Source: Acidovorax radicis
GTDB lineage: Bacteria > Pseudomonadota > Gammaproteobacteria > Burkholderiales > Burkholderiaceae_C
Direction of reading: 5' to 3'
Length of the DNA stretch: 64,000 nt
Assembly (NCBI RefSeq): GCF_020510705.1
Contig: NZ_CP075184.1
Location: 496,001-560,000, forward strand
The position numbers and the translations under genes were made by a program. The notes under the pieces were generated by a model. The model saw only the letters and a list, made by a program, of their open reading frames with translations. It did not search any database and was not told the origin of the DNA. Below, piece by piece: positions 35,010 to 42,821 of this stretch (position 1 is its first letter; each line of letters begins with the position of its first letter).

Positions 35010-35423
35010 CTATTCAGGCAGGTGGCACACCGCCTCGATGTTATTGCCCTCGGGGTCGATGACAAACGCGCCGTAATAGTGGGGGTGGTAGTCGGGTCGC
35101 AGGCCCGGGGCTCCGTTGTCTTTGCCCCCCGCTTCGATGGCGGCGCGGTAGAAAGCATCGACTTGGGCCCGTGTGGCGGCCCGCCAGGCCAGGTGGCAGC
35201 CCGTGGTGACTGCTGGGCCCCCGTAGGGCGAGGGGCCGTCGATGAACCATACGTCGGCCTTCTTGCCGTCGGGCTCGGACGGGGCCGGGTAGGCAAAGCC
35301 CAGCATGTTCGAGCCATAGTTGCCTTCAAAACACAGGCTGTAGCCCAAAGGCGCGAGGGCGGCGGTGTAGAACGCCTTGGTGCGGGCGATGTCGGTGACG
35401 CGGAAGGTCATGTGGTCCAGCAT
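35010..35423 (-). CDS. VOC-superfamily (glyoxalase/dioxygenase-like) protein
   Basis: A 137-residue single-domain protein of the vicinal oxygen chelate fold. It begins MLDHMTFRVTDIARTKAFYT, where the His is a candidate metal ligand, and ends with GAFVIDPEGNNIEAVCH, where Glu is the usual last ligand. Other conserved residues include CHLAWRAATRAQVDAFYRAA in the middle. Such proteins include lactoylglutathione lyase-like enzymes and resistance proteins; the exact reaction is unknown. It stands upstream, on the opposite strand, of genes for aldehyde handling, so a role in reactive aldehyde defence is possible but not shown. Confidence 0.88.
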   Translation of the reverse strand: MLDHMTFRVTDIARTKAFYTAALAPLGYSLCFEGNYGSNMLGFAYPAPSEPDGKKADVWFIDGPSPYGGPAVTTGCHLAWRAATRAQVDAFYRAAIEAGGKDNGAPGLRPDYHPHYYGAFVIDPEGNNIEAVCHLPE

Positions 35424-35550
35424 GGGAGGTCTCCTCGGGTTGTGAGCCCCGTTTTATACCCGAATAACTGTTTATAAATACAGCATTTTTCAACCCGACA
35501 CACAATCCAGCGCGCCGATAGTGCTGGTCCCCTGCGTGGCCCGCAGTTCT

Positions 35551-36237
35551 TCAGGCCCACCCTTCGAGCACCAGCATGCCCCGCGCCTTGCCGCTCTCGA
35601 TAAGCGCATGCGCCCGCTTCAGGTTGTCGGCGTTGATCGTGCCAAAGCGCTGGTCCAGCGTGGTGCGGATCAGCCCGGCGTCCACCAGCTGCGCCACCTT
35701 GGTCAGCAGGCGGTGCTGGCCGATCATGTCGTCCGTGCCAAACAGCGCGCGGGTGAACATCAGCTCCCAGTGCACCGACACCGATTTGCGCTTGAACTTG
35801 GTCACGTCAAGCGACACCGGGTCGTCGATCAGGCCGAACTGGCCTTGGGGCGCGATGGCCTCCACGATCTGGTTCAGGTGCGCGTCGGTCTGCGTGAGGC
35901 TCACGATGATGTCCACCGTGGGGTGGCCGATGCGCGCCAGCTCCTCAGTGAGCGGCTTGCTGTGGTCGATGACGTGGTGGGCGCCCAGCTCGCGCACCCA
36001 TTGCTGCGTTTCGGGGCGCGATGCGGTGCTGATCACCGTGAGGCTGGTGAGCCGCGCCGCCAGCTGCGTGAGGATGGAGCCCACACCACCGCTCGCGCCG
36101 ATGATGAGCAGGCTCTTGTTCGTGGGCTGCTTGCCGGGCGCCACGCCCAGGCGATCAAACAGCATTTCCCACGCGGTGATAGTGGTCAGCGGCAGCGCGG
36201 CGGCTTCGGCAAAGTCCAGCGAGCTTGGCGCGTGCCC
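35551..36237 (-). pseudogene. 5'-truncated zinc-type alcohol dehydrogenase / quinone oxidoreductase
   Basis: Only the C-terminal two thirds of a medium-chain dehydrogenase of about 340 residues remain. The homologous frame begins at GHAPSSLDFAEAAALPLTTI directly after an in-frame TAG at 36238-36240, with no N-terminal GroES-like domain upstream. The nucleotide-binding Rossmann motif IIGASGGVGSILTQLA and the C-terminal half are intact to the stop (LIESGKARGMLVLEG). The largest ATG-initiated frame covers 35551-36165 (204 residues). The missing part would hold the substrate-binding domain, so this is most likely a dead remnant. In related aldehyde-response loci a full-length gene of this kind is controlled by a divergent TetR regulator, and such a regulator follows here. 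Confidence 0.8.
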
Positions 36238-36343
36238 CTAATACCTAATACGCATGCGCGACGTCGCTTCGACCACCCCGCCGGGCCACAGACTGGCCCG
36301 GTGCCCAAAGCCCTGTTCTCGACAGGGCTGTTCGATTGGCGAC

Positions 36344-36358
36344 TAGACGACCGGTCTA
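36344..36358. promoter_or_regulatory. TetR/NemR-type operator
   Basis: TAGAC and GTCTA form perfect 5-bp arms around GACCG, resembling NemR/AcuR-type operators (TAGACC-type palindromes). It overlaps a likely promoter about 20 bp before the TetR start, as expected for autoregulation. Confidence 0.75.
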
Positions 36359-36378
36359 ATAGCAGCACAATACGCTGC

Positions 36379-37032
36379 GTGACCACCGAACTGCAACCCC
36401 CCACCAAACACCAGATCCTGCGTTGTGGCGAGCGTCTCATCGCTGCGCGGGGCTTCGTTGGCGTAGGCCTGGCCGAGATCCTGGCGGCGGCCGGCGTGCC
36501 CAAAGGCTCGTTCTATCACTACTTCGGCAGCAAGGAGCGCTTTGGCGAAGCCCTGCTGGCCCAGTACATGGAGCGCTACCTGGCCCGGCTCGATCTGCTG
36601 CTGGCGCCCGATGCGCAGGGCACACCGGCGCTGGATCGGTTGATGCGGTACTGGTCGTACTGGAACGTATCGCAATGTGGCATCGCGCCCGGGGACGAGG
36701 GTGCCGAGGGCGTCGATGATGCCGCCCAGGCCGCTGCGGGCGCCCGGTGCCTCATCGTCAAGCTCAGTGCCGAGGTGGCCGACATGTCCGAACCCATGCG
36801 CCTGGCGCTGCGCAATGGCACCGATGAGATCGTGCAGCGCATCGCCGCGTGCCTGCACGAATGCCAGAGCGAAGGGTCGGTGCCCGCGCATACCGCCCCC
36901 GCAGCACTGGCGCTCACCCTCTATGAACTGTGGCTGGGCGCCAGCCTGCTGGCCAAGCTGCGGCGCGACGGCTCAGCATTCGAGCACGCACTGCAAAGCA
37001 CCCGGCAATTGCTGGGCGCACAAGCCGCCTGA
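36379..37032 (+). CDS. TetR-family regulator, NemR/AcuR-like
   Basis: A 217-residue TetR/AcrR-type repressor. The N-terminal helix-turn-helix reads KHQILRCGERLIAARGFVGV, then LAEILAAAGVPKGSFYHYF and GSKERFGEALL. The second domain begins MERYLARLDLLL and contains a Cys pair region QCGIAPGDEGAEGVDDAA and GARCLIVKLS, in the position where NemR-like repressors keep redox-sensitive cysteines. I chose the GTG at 36379 because the HTH begins just after it and an operator precedes it; the frame remains open far upstream but is only a shadow of the opposite strand. Downstream genes encode YqhD and a DJ-1 protein, so it probably senses reactive aldehydes or electrophiles. Confidence 0.87.
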   Translation: MTTELQPPTKHQILRCGERLIAARGFVGVGLAEILAAAGVPKGSFYHYFGSKERFGEALLAQYMERYLARLDLLLAPDAQGTPALDRLMRYWSYWNVSQCGIAPGDEGAEGVDDAAQAAAGARCLIVKLSAEVADMSEPMRLALRNGTDEIVQRIAACLHECQSEGSVPAHTAPAALALTLYELWLGASLLAKLRRDGSAFEHALQSTRQLLGAQAA

Positions 37033-37178
37033 CGGAGGGCCCATGCGCATCGCCAGCCCTCGCTTCAAGCCCGCCGCTTTCTGCCCCGCAGGCCGCCCGG
37101 AGCGCGGCCTTGATTTACCCGCCCACTCCCATTGACCCCGCTGAATCCACTGACCTCACTGACCCACGAAGGACTGCC

Positions 37179-38342
37179 ATGCTGAATTTTGACTTCCACA
37201 ACCCCACCCACATCGTTTTCGGCCAGGGCCGCATTGCCGACCTGGCCAAGCTGGTGCCCGCTGCGGCCAAGGTGCTGATCCTGGTAGGCGGCGCCAGTGC
37301 CGAGAAGACCGGCACCCTGGCCGAGGTGCGCGCCGCGCTGGGCGAGCGCCAGCACGCCACCTTCAACGGCATCGAGCCCAACCCGAGCTACGAGACATCG
37401 ATGAAGGCCGTGGCGCAGATCCGCGAGGGCGGGTTCGACTTTCTGTTGGCCGTGGGCGGCGGCTCGGTCATCGATGCGGTCAAGTTCATCGCTGCGGCTG
37501 TGAAATTCGAGGGTGATGACCCCTGGGCAATCCTTGAAAAGCACGGCCGCAACGTCAAGGGTGCGCTGCCGTTTGGCGCCGTGCTCACGCTGCCCGCCAC
37601 GGGCTCGGAGATGAACAACGGCGGCGTCATCACCCACCGTGCCAAGGGCGCCAAGCTGGCTTTCAGCAGCGTGCACACCTACCCGGTTTTTTCAGTGCTC
37701 GACCCCACCAAGACCTACACCCTGCCACCGCAGCAGCTGGCCAACGGCGTGGTCGATGCCTTTGTGCACACGGTGGAGCAGTACCTGACCTACCCGGTCA
37801 ACGCGCCCGTGCAAGACCGCTTTGCCGAAGGCATTCTGCACACGCTGATCGAAGTCGGCCCGCGCCTGCTCACAGCGCCCGAGCCCGTGTATGACGACCG
37901 TGCCAACCTCATGTGGGCGGCTACCATGGCGCTCAACGGGCTGATCGGCGCAGGCGTGCCGCAGGACTGGGCCACGCACATGATCGGCCACGAGTTGACG
38001 GCGCTGCATGGCATCGACCACGCGCGCACGCTGGCCATCGTGCTGCCCGCGCTGCTGAACGAGCGCCGCGGCCCGAAGCGCGCCAAGCTGCTGCAGTACG
38101 GCGAGCGTGTGTGGGGCATCACCACCGGCACCGACGACGAACGCATCACCGCCGCCATCGAGCGCACGCGCGACTTCTTCGAGCGCATGGGCATCGCCAC
38201 GCGCCTGTCGGGCTATGGCCTGGGCGCCGAGGTGGTGAACACCGTGGTCGCCCAGCTCGAAGCCCACGGCATGGTGCAACTGGGCGAGCAGCGCGAGATC
38301 ACGCCCGCCGTCAGCCGCCGCATTCTCGAAGCCGCGCTGTAA
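37179..38342 (+). CDS. yqhD: NADPH-dependent aldehyde reductase YqhD (iron-containing alcohol dehydrogenase)
   Basis: Reduces a broad range of aldehydes, including products of lipid peroxidation and glyoxals, to alcohols with NADPH. The 387-residue length equals E. coli YqhD and the start MLNFDFHNPTHIVFGQG matches the family. The cofactor motif is LLAVGGGSVIDAVKF. Metal ligands are in GVVDAFVHTVEQYL (Asp and His) and in HMIGHELTALHGIDHARTL (two His). No membrane or signal segment is present. It lies 146 bp behind the NemR-like gene and is followed after about 95 bp by the DJ-1 gene. Regulation by that TetR protein is inferred from the gene order. Confidence 0.95.
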   Translation: MLNFDFHNPTHIVFGQGRIADLAKLVPAAAKVLILVGGASAEKTGTLAEVRAALGERQHATFNGIEPNPSYETSMKAVAQIREGGFDFLLAVGGGSVIDAVKFIAAAVKFEGDDPWAILEKHGRNVKGALPFGAVLTLPATGSEMNNGGVITHRAKGAKLAFSSVHTYPVFSVLDPTKTYTLPPQQLANGVVDAFVHTVEQYLTYPVNAPVQDRFAEGILHTLIEVGPRLLTAPEPVYDDRANLMWAATMALNGLIGAGVPQDWATHMIGHELTALHGIDHARTLAIVLPALLNERRGPKRAKLLQYGERVWGITTGTDDERITAAIERTRDFFERMGIATRLSGYGLGAEVVNTVVAQLEAHGMVQLGEQREITPAVSRRILEAAL

Positions 38343-38438
38343 GCCGACGCCGCAATCCACGGCGGCTGCAGCATGTAGCCGCTGGATTGCTGGTACGGTG
38401 GTTTTTATCTCTTCACCCCCTCAATGAAAGCGATTTTT

Positions 38439-39119
38439 ATGGCACGCATCCTCATGGTTTTGACGTCCCACGACCAACTGGGCGACACCGGCAAAAAGAC
38501 CGGTTTCTGGCTGGAAGAGTTCGCCGCCCCTTACTACGTGTTCAAGGACGCAGGCGCGCAGATCACGCTCGCATCTCCCCACGGTGGCCAGCCGCCGCTC
38601 GACCCCAAAAGCGATGACGAGAGCGCCCAGACCGACGCCACGCGCCGCTTCAAGGCCGATGCCGAGGCGCAAAAGCAGCTGGCCAGCACGGTGGCGCTGT
38701 CTGGCGTGAAGGTCGACGACTTCGACGCCGTCTTCTACCCCGGTGGCCACGGCCCGCTGTGGGACCTGGCCGAAGACGCGCAGTCCATCGCGCTCATCGA
38801 AAAAACCTTTGCCGCCGGCAAGCCGCTGGCCCTGGTGTGCCACGCACCGGGCGTGCTGCGCCACACCAAGGCCCCCGATGGGTCGCCGCTGGTCAAGGGC
38901 AAGAAGGTGACGGGCTTCACCAACACCGAAGAAGATGCGGTGCAGCTGACCCACATCGTGCCCTTCCTCGTGGAAGACATGCTCAAGGCCAACGGCGGCG
39001 TGTATTCCAAGGGCCCCGACTGGGCGCCCTATGTGCTGACCGATGGCACGCTGATCACGGGGCAAAACCCGGCATCGTCAGAGCAGGGCGCCCATGCCTT
39101 GCTCAAGCAATTGGGTTGA
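38439..39119 (+). CDS. DJ-1/PfpI-superfamily protein (Hsp31/glyoxalase III-like)
   Basis: A 226-residue class I glutamine amidotransferase-like protein of the type that detoxifies methylglyoxal or repairs glycated residues. The nucleophile is Cys134 in ALVCHAPG with His135 next to it, and the conserved acidic residue is in the segment FWLEEFAAPYYVF (Glu26/27). FYPGGHGPLWDL and GFTNTEEDAVQLT are hallmarks of the HchA/YhbO-like branch with TDATRRFKAD. I chose the ATG at 38439, preceded by GAAAG; an ATG at 38424 would add five residues. It follows yqhD on the same strand, completing an aldehyde-defence module. Confidence 0.9.
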   Translation: MARILMVLTSHDQLGDTGKKTGFWLEEFAAPYYVFKDAGAQITLASPHGGQPPLDPKSDDESAQTDATRRFKADAEAQKQLASTVALSGVKVDDFDAVFYPGGHGPLWDLAEDAQSIALIEKTFAAGKPLALVCHAPGVLRHTKAPDGSPLVKGKKVTGFTNTEEDAVQLTHIVPFLVEDMLKANGGVYSKGPDWAPYVLTDGTLITGQNPASSEQGAHALLKQLG

Positions 39120-39128
39120 TGAGGAAAA

Positions 39129-39142
39129 GGGGCTTCGGCCCC
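39129..39142 (+). terminator. UUCG-capped hairpin after the DJ-1 gene
   Basis: GGGGC-TTCG-GCCCC, a stable tetraloop hairpin 10 bp after the stop. The following ATATTT is only weakly T-rich, so termination is plausible rather than certain. Confidence 0.5.
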
Positions 39143-39192
39143 ATATTTGCGCCGGGTGGACGCACCGGGTTATCCGTGTTCCACATTGGAAG

Positions 39193-39247
39193 CAAAAAGG
39201 GCAGCCAGCGCTTTATCCATCAGCGCAAGCAGCTATCAAATTGAAAG
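39193..39247. repeat. Dispersed stem-loop repeat, copy 6
   Basis: CCAGCGCTTTATCCATCAGC followed by GCAAGCAGCTATCAAATTGA. It lies between the DJ-1 gene and the convergent LysR gene. Confidence 0.75.
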
Positions 39248-39297
39248 TGATCGTGTGGTGATGCCTGTCGCCAGCCCACGCAACGCTCTCGCTTCAT

Positions 39298-40200
39298 TCA
39301 ATACGGCAGGATGCCTGGCAACAGCGGGCGGTCAAGCCGGTGGCGCCACCACTTGAGTGCCTCGCCCATGTGCTCGGGTCGCCAGGCCAGCCAGAAGGTT
39401 TCGTCCGGGCGGGGCTCCTCCACCTGCAACTCCACCAGAATACCGGTCTCCAACTCCACGCGCACACAGGCGCGGGGCACAAAACCGTGGCCCAGACCTG
39501 CGGCCTGGCAAGCGATTTTGGCCTGCATCGATGGCACGGTGATACGGCGCTGGCCTGACAGTAACCCCACCGTGCGGTCGTTCAGCGAGCGCGCCCCGTC
39601 GCCCACCACCACGGCCGTGTGTTCCAGCAAGTCGCTGCGCGTGAGCGGCCGCTGCAGCTTGGCCAGCGGGTGTGTGGCCGTCACGCAAAAAGCGAAGGCC
39701 AGGCTGCCCACGGCCACCGCCTTGTAGCCACCCCCCGCTGGGCCTTCGCCTGCGGCCACGACGATGTCTGCGCGCCCTTCGCGCAGCGCCTCCCAGGTGC
39801 CTGTCAAGGCTTCGCTGCTGATGCGCAGGCGCGTGCCGCAGTGCAGGTCTTCAAACGCGCAGATGTCCTGGTTGAACGCGTGCGTGGGGATGAGCGAGTC
39901 GTGCATCAGCCGCAGCTCGGACTCGAAGCCCGTGGCAATCTGCCGCATCCGCGATTCGAGCTGCTGCGCGGCGGCCAGCAGCCAGCGCCCCTCCTTGAGC
40001 ATCTCTTGGCCGGCAGGGGTGAGCGTGACGCGCGGGCCGTTGCGGGTGAACAGGGCCAGGCCCAGCTGGTCTTCCAGCTTGCTCACGGCGTACGAGATGG
40101 TGGACGGCACCTTGTGCAGCCGCTCGGAGGCACCTGCAAACGAGCCGTGGCGGGCAATGGCGTCGATGGTTTCAATGGCTTCCAGCGTGAGTTTCAACAT
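39298..40200 (-). CDS. LysR-family regulator divergent from the pirin operon
   Basis: A 300-residue LysR-type regulator with N-terminal HTH (TIDAIARHGSFAGASERLHK, then VPSTISYAVSKLEDQLG) and a C-terminal effector domain (from about 90) including SELRLMHDSLIP and IACQAAGLGHGFVPRA. It resembles the YhaJ/AaeR-like regulators of aromatic or quinone responses, though I cannot fix the effector. It is divergent from the pirin gene. A perfect 9-bp inverted repeat with 5-bp spacer stands 20 bp before its start and is the probable operator. Pirin-activating LysR proteins of this form are common in proteobacteria and react to electrophiles or quinones. Confidence 0.92.
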   Translation of the reverse strand: MLKLTLEAIETIDAIARHGSFAGASERLHKVPSTISYAVSKLEDQLGLALFTRNGPRVTLTPAGQEMLKEGRWLLAAAQQLESRMRQIATGFESELRLMHDSLIPTHAFNQDICAFEDLHCGTRLRISSEALTGTWEALREGRADIVVAAGEGPAGGGYKAVAVGSLAFAFCVTATHPLAKLQRPLTRSDLLEHTAVVVGDGARSLNDRTVGLLSGQRRITVPSMQAKIACQAAGLGHGFVPRACVRVELETGILVELQVEEPRPDETFWLAWRPEHMGEALKWWRHRLDRPLLPGILPY

Positions 40201-40219
40201 GGCCCAATTCCTTGATCTG

Positions 40220-40242
40220 CATCATCGAAATTATCGATGATG
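40220..40242. promoter_or_regulatory. Operator-like palindrome between LysR and pirin genes
   Basis: CATCATCGA and TCGATGATG are exact complements around AATTA. The symmetry contains the T-N11-A form of LysR boxes. It is 20 bp from the LysR start and about 140 bp from the pirin start. Confidence 0.8.
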
Positions 40243-40380
40243 AGTTGGAAAACCTTTCAGCATATGCCCCGGAACGGCGCGAGATACTTTCTTCACCGCA
40301 GCACTGAAGCCTTGATGAATAGGGGGATGAGGCAAAAACCTCCCAGTGTGAATCACATCGACGAAGAAAGGACCTGCACC

Positions 40381-41109
40381 ATGCTCGACATCCGCAAAGC
40401 CCAACACCGCGGCAACGCCAACCACGGCTGGCTCCATTCGCGCCACACATTCTCCTTTGGCCACTACCACGACGCCAACCAGCAAGGCTTCTCCGACCTG
40501 CTGGTCATCAACGACGACCGCGTGGCCCCGGGCAAGGGCTTTGGCACCCACCCGCACCGCGACATGGAAATCTTCTCGTACGTGCTGGAAGGCGCGCTGG
40601 AGCACAAGGACTCCATGGGCACGGGCTCGGTCATCCGCCCCGGCGACGTGCAGATGATGAGCGCCGGCACCGGCGTGCGCCATAGCGAGTTCAACCACTC
40701 CAGCGACGAGCCCGTGCACTTCCTGCAGATCTGGATCGTGCCCGGTGTGCGCGGCGCCGCGCCCCGCTACCAGCAGGTGCACTTCAGCGAGGCCGACAAG
40801 CGCGGCCGCCTGCGCCAGATCATTTCGCCTGAAGGGGCTGACGGATCGCTGGCCGTGCACCAGGACGCCCGGGTCTATGCCGGCTTGTTCGACGGCAGCG
40901 AAGAGTCGGCCGATCTGGACGTGGGCTCGGGCCGCAACGTGTATGTGCACGTGGCCCGCGGCAGCCTGGAGGTGAACGGCGAGCGTCTGTCCGAAGGCGA
41001 CGGCGCCCGCATCCGCGACGCCGGGGCCCTGCGCTTTGCCAACGGCGAAGGCGCCGAGGTGCTGGTGTTCGACCTGCGGCCCAACGAGCTGCCCACGATG
41101 CCGCACTGA
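40381..41109 (+). CDS. Pirin-family protein (quercetin 2,3-dioxygenase-like, YhhW-type)
   Basis: A 242-residue bicupin protein. The N-terminal cupin holds the metal site FGTHPHRDMEIFSYVLEGAL with the paired His residues and later Glu/His (GVRHSEFNHS), and the second cupin spans about 150-235. The family includes YhhW, which oxidises quercetin, and Pirin co-regulators. The GAAAGGA ribosome-binding site is clear. It is the first gene of a plus-strand operon with an isochorismatase-fold hydrolase, an alpha/beta hydrolase, an amidohydrolase, DoxX and an MFS transporter. The true substrate is unknown. Confidence 0.93.
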   Translation: MLDIRKAQHRGNANHGWLHSRHTFSFGHYHDANQQGFSDLLVINDDRVAPGKGFGTHPHRDMEIFSYVLEGALEHKDSMGTGSVIRPGDVQMMSAGTGVRHSEFNHSSDEPVHFLQIWIVPGVRGAAPRYQQVHFSEADKRGRLRQIISPEGADGSLAVHQDARVYAGLFDGSEESADLDVGSGRNVYVHVARGSLEVNGERLSEGDGARIRDAGALRFANGEGAEVLVFDLRPNELPTMPH

Positions 41110-41231
41110 GCGAACGAAGCGCCGTGCGGGAAAGGAGGCGGTGGGCGATGCCGCCCACCCCTGCCGAGCGGCCGGCCCGTCCACTTTCTGTCCTTCTTTT
41201 TTTCTCCATTTCAACTTTCAGGGAGCTCACC

Positions 41232-41909
41232 ATGACCAACGCCAACACGACCACCGCCCGCCCCGTCGCCTACGCCAAGCCTGGCGCCACGCTGCTCAAC
41301 GCCGACGACCACACCCTGGTCATGATCGACTTCCAGTCGCAGATGGCCTTTGCCACGCACTCCATCGATGCAATCACGCTGCGCTCCAACGCGGGCCTGG
41401 TGGCCAGCGCGGCCGCCGGGTTTGGCGTGGACACCATCCTCACCACCGTGGCCGAAAAGAGCTTTAGCGGACCCATGTTCGAGGAAGTGACTGCACCATT
41501 CCCCGGCCAGGCGCTGCTGGACCGCACCTCCATGAACACCTGGGAAGACGAGGCCGTGATCGCCCGGGTCAACGCCATCGGCAAGCCGCGCATCGTGCTG
41601 GCCGGTTTGTGGACAAGCGTCTGCATCGTGGGCCCGGCGCTGTCGGCGCTGGACCAGGGCTTCGAGGTGTATGTGATCGCCGACGCCAGCGGGGACATCT
41701 CGGAAGAAGCCCACCACCGCGCCATGGAACGCATGGTGCAGGCCGGTGCGCGGCCCATCACATCGCTGCAGTACCTGCTGGAGCTGCAGCGCGACTGGGC
41801 GCGCGGCGAGACGTATGACATGACGACGGGCATCGCCAAGAAGTTCGGCGGCGGCTATGGCCTGGGCATTACCTACGCCAAAACCATGTTCAACGCCCAC
41901 GAAGGCTGA
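41232..41909 (+). CDS. Isochorismatase-superfamily hydrolase (YcaC-like)
   Basis: A 225-residue cysteine hydrolase of the isochorismatase fold. The catalytic residues are visible: Asp in LVMIDFQSQ, the Lys region TTVAEKSFSG and the nucleophile Cys in LAGLWTSVCIVGPAL, with the cis-peptide-forming VC-I-V context of the family. The total length and C-terminal extension AKKFGGGYGLGITYAKT are like E. coli YcaC and its Pseudomonas relatives, whose substrate is unknown. The ATG at 41232 has an AGGGAG site. An upstream frame to 41124 was rejected for lack of family similarity. It lies 122 bp after the pirin gene and 71 bp before the alpha/beta hydrolase. Confidence 0.92.
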   Translation: MTNANTTTARPVAYAKPGATLLNADDHTLVMIDFQSQMAFATHSIDAITLRSNAGLVASAAAGFGVDTILTTVAEKSFSGPMFEEVTAPFPGQALLDRTSMNTWEDEAVIARVNAIGKPRIVLAGLWTSVCIVGPALSALDQGFEVYVIADASGDISEEAHHRAMERMVQAGARPITSLQYLLELQRDWARGETYDMTTGIAKKFGGGYGLGITYAKTMFNAHEG

Positions 41910-41980
41910 TCGATCCCCACCCATCCCGACCCGTTCCACCCGCCAACCTACGCCCTCCAACACATCCAAGGAAACACACC

Positions 41981-42817
41981 ATGAGCACCATCACCACCAC
42001 TGACGGCACCACCCTTTTCTTCAAGGACTGGGGTCCCAAGGACGGCCAACCCATCATGTTCCACCACGGCTGGCCGTTGTCTTCGGACGATTGGGATGCA
42101 CAAATGCTGTACTTCGCGCAGCGCGGCTTCCGCGTCGTGGCCCACGACCGGCGCGGACATGGGCGCTCAGCCCAGGTCAGCGAAGGCCATGACATGGACC
42201 ACTACGCAGCCGACGCCTTCGCCGTGGCCGAGCACCTGGACCTGCGCAATGTGGTGCATGTGGGCCATTCCACGGGTGGCGGCGAGGTGGCGCGCTACGT
42301 GGCCCGCCATGGCCAGCCTGCAGGCCGCGTGGCCAAAGCGGTGCTGGTGGCAGCGGTGCCGCCCCTGATGCTCAAGACCGAGAGCAACCCCGAAGGCTTG
42401 CCGATGGAAGTGTTCGACGGCTTCCGCGCTGGCGTGGCCGGTAATCGGGCGCAAATGTTCTTGGACGTGCCCGCTGGACCGTTCTACGGCTTTAACCGGC
42501 CGGGCGTTACCGTGCACCAGGGCGTGATCCAGAACTGGTGGCGCCAGGGCATGATGGGCAGCGCCAAGGCGCACTACGACGGCGTCAAGGCGTTCTCGGA
42601 AACCGACCAGACCGAGGACCTGAAGGCCATCACCGTGCCCACGCTCGTCCTGCATGGTGACGACGACCAGATCGTGCCCATCGCCGATGCCGCCTTGAAG
42701 GCCGTTAAGCTGCTCAAGAACGGCACGCTCAAGGTGTACAAAGGCTACTCGCACGGCATGCTCACGGTGAATGCCGACGAGCTGAACGCCGACATCCTGG
42801 CTTTCATCAAGGGCTGA
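41981..42817 (+). CDS. Alpha/beta hydrolase, cofactor-free haloperoxidase/perhydrolase-like
   Basis: A 278-residue serine hydrolase. The nucleophile is Ser97 in VGHSTGGGEVARY; the acid is in LVLHGDDDQIVPI and the His in GYSHGML. The oxyanion-hole segment FHHGWPLSSDDWDAQM and the HDRRGHGRS motif place it in the bacterial arylesterase/chloroperoxidase group, which can make peracids from carboxylic acids and peroxide. An AAGGA site precedes the ATG. Position between YcaC-like and amidohydrolase genes suggests sequential hydrolysis steps, but the natural substrate is not known. Confidence 0.92.
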   Translation: MSTITTTDGTTLFFKDWGPKDGQPIMFHHGWPLSSDDWDAQMLYFAQRGFRVVAHDRRGHGRSAQVSEGHDMDHYAADAFAVAEHLDLRNVVHVGHSTGGGEVARYVARHGQPAGRVAKAVLVAAVPPLMLKTESNPEGLPMEVFDGFRAGVAGNRAQMFLDVPAGPFYGFNRPGVTVHQGVIQNWWRQGMMGSAKAHYDGVKAFSETDQTEDLKAITVPTLVLHGDDDQIVPIADAALKAVKLLKNGTLKVYKGYSHGMLTVNADELNADILAFIKG

Positions 42818-42821
42818 CGCC

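Noticed and set aside
35521..36378. Upstream extension of the TetR frame giving a 503-residue protein
   Set aside because: The added 286 residues are antisense to a dehydrogenase remnant; the real TetR HTH starts just after the GTG at 36379.
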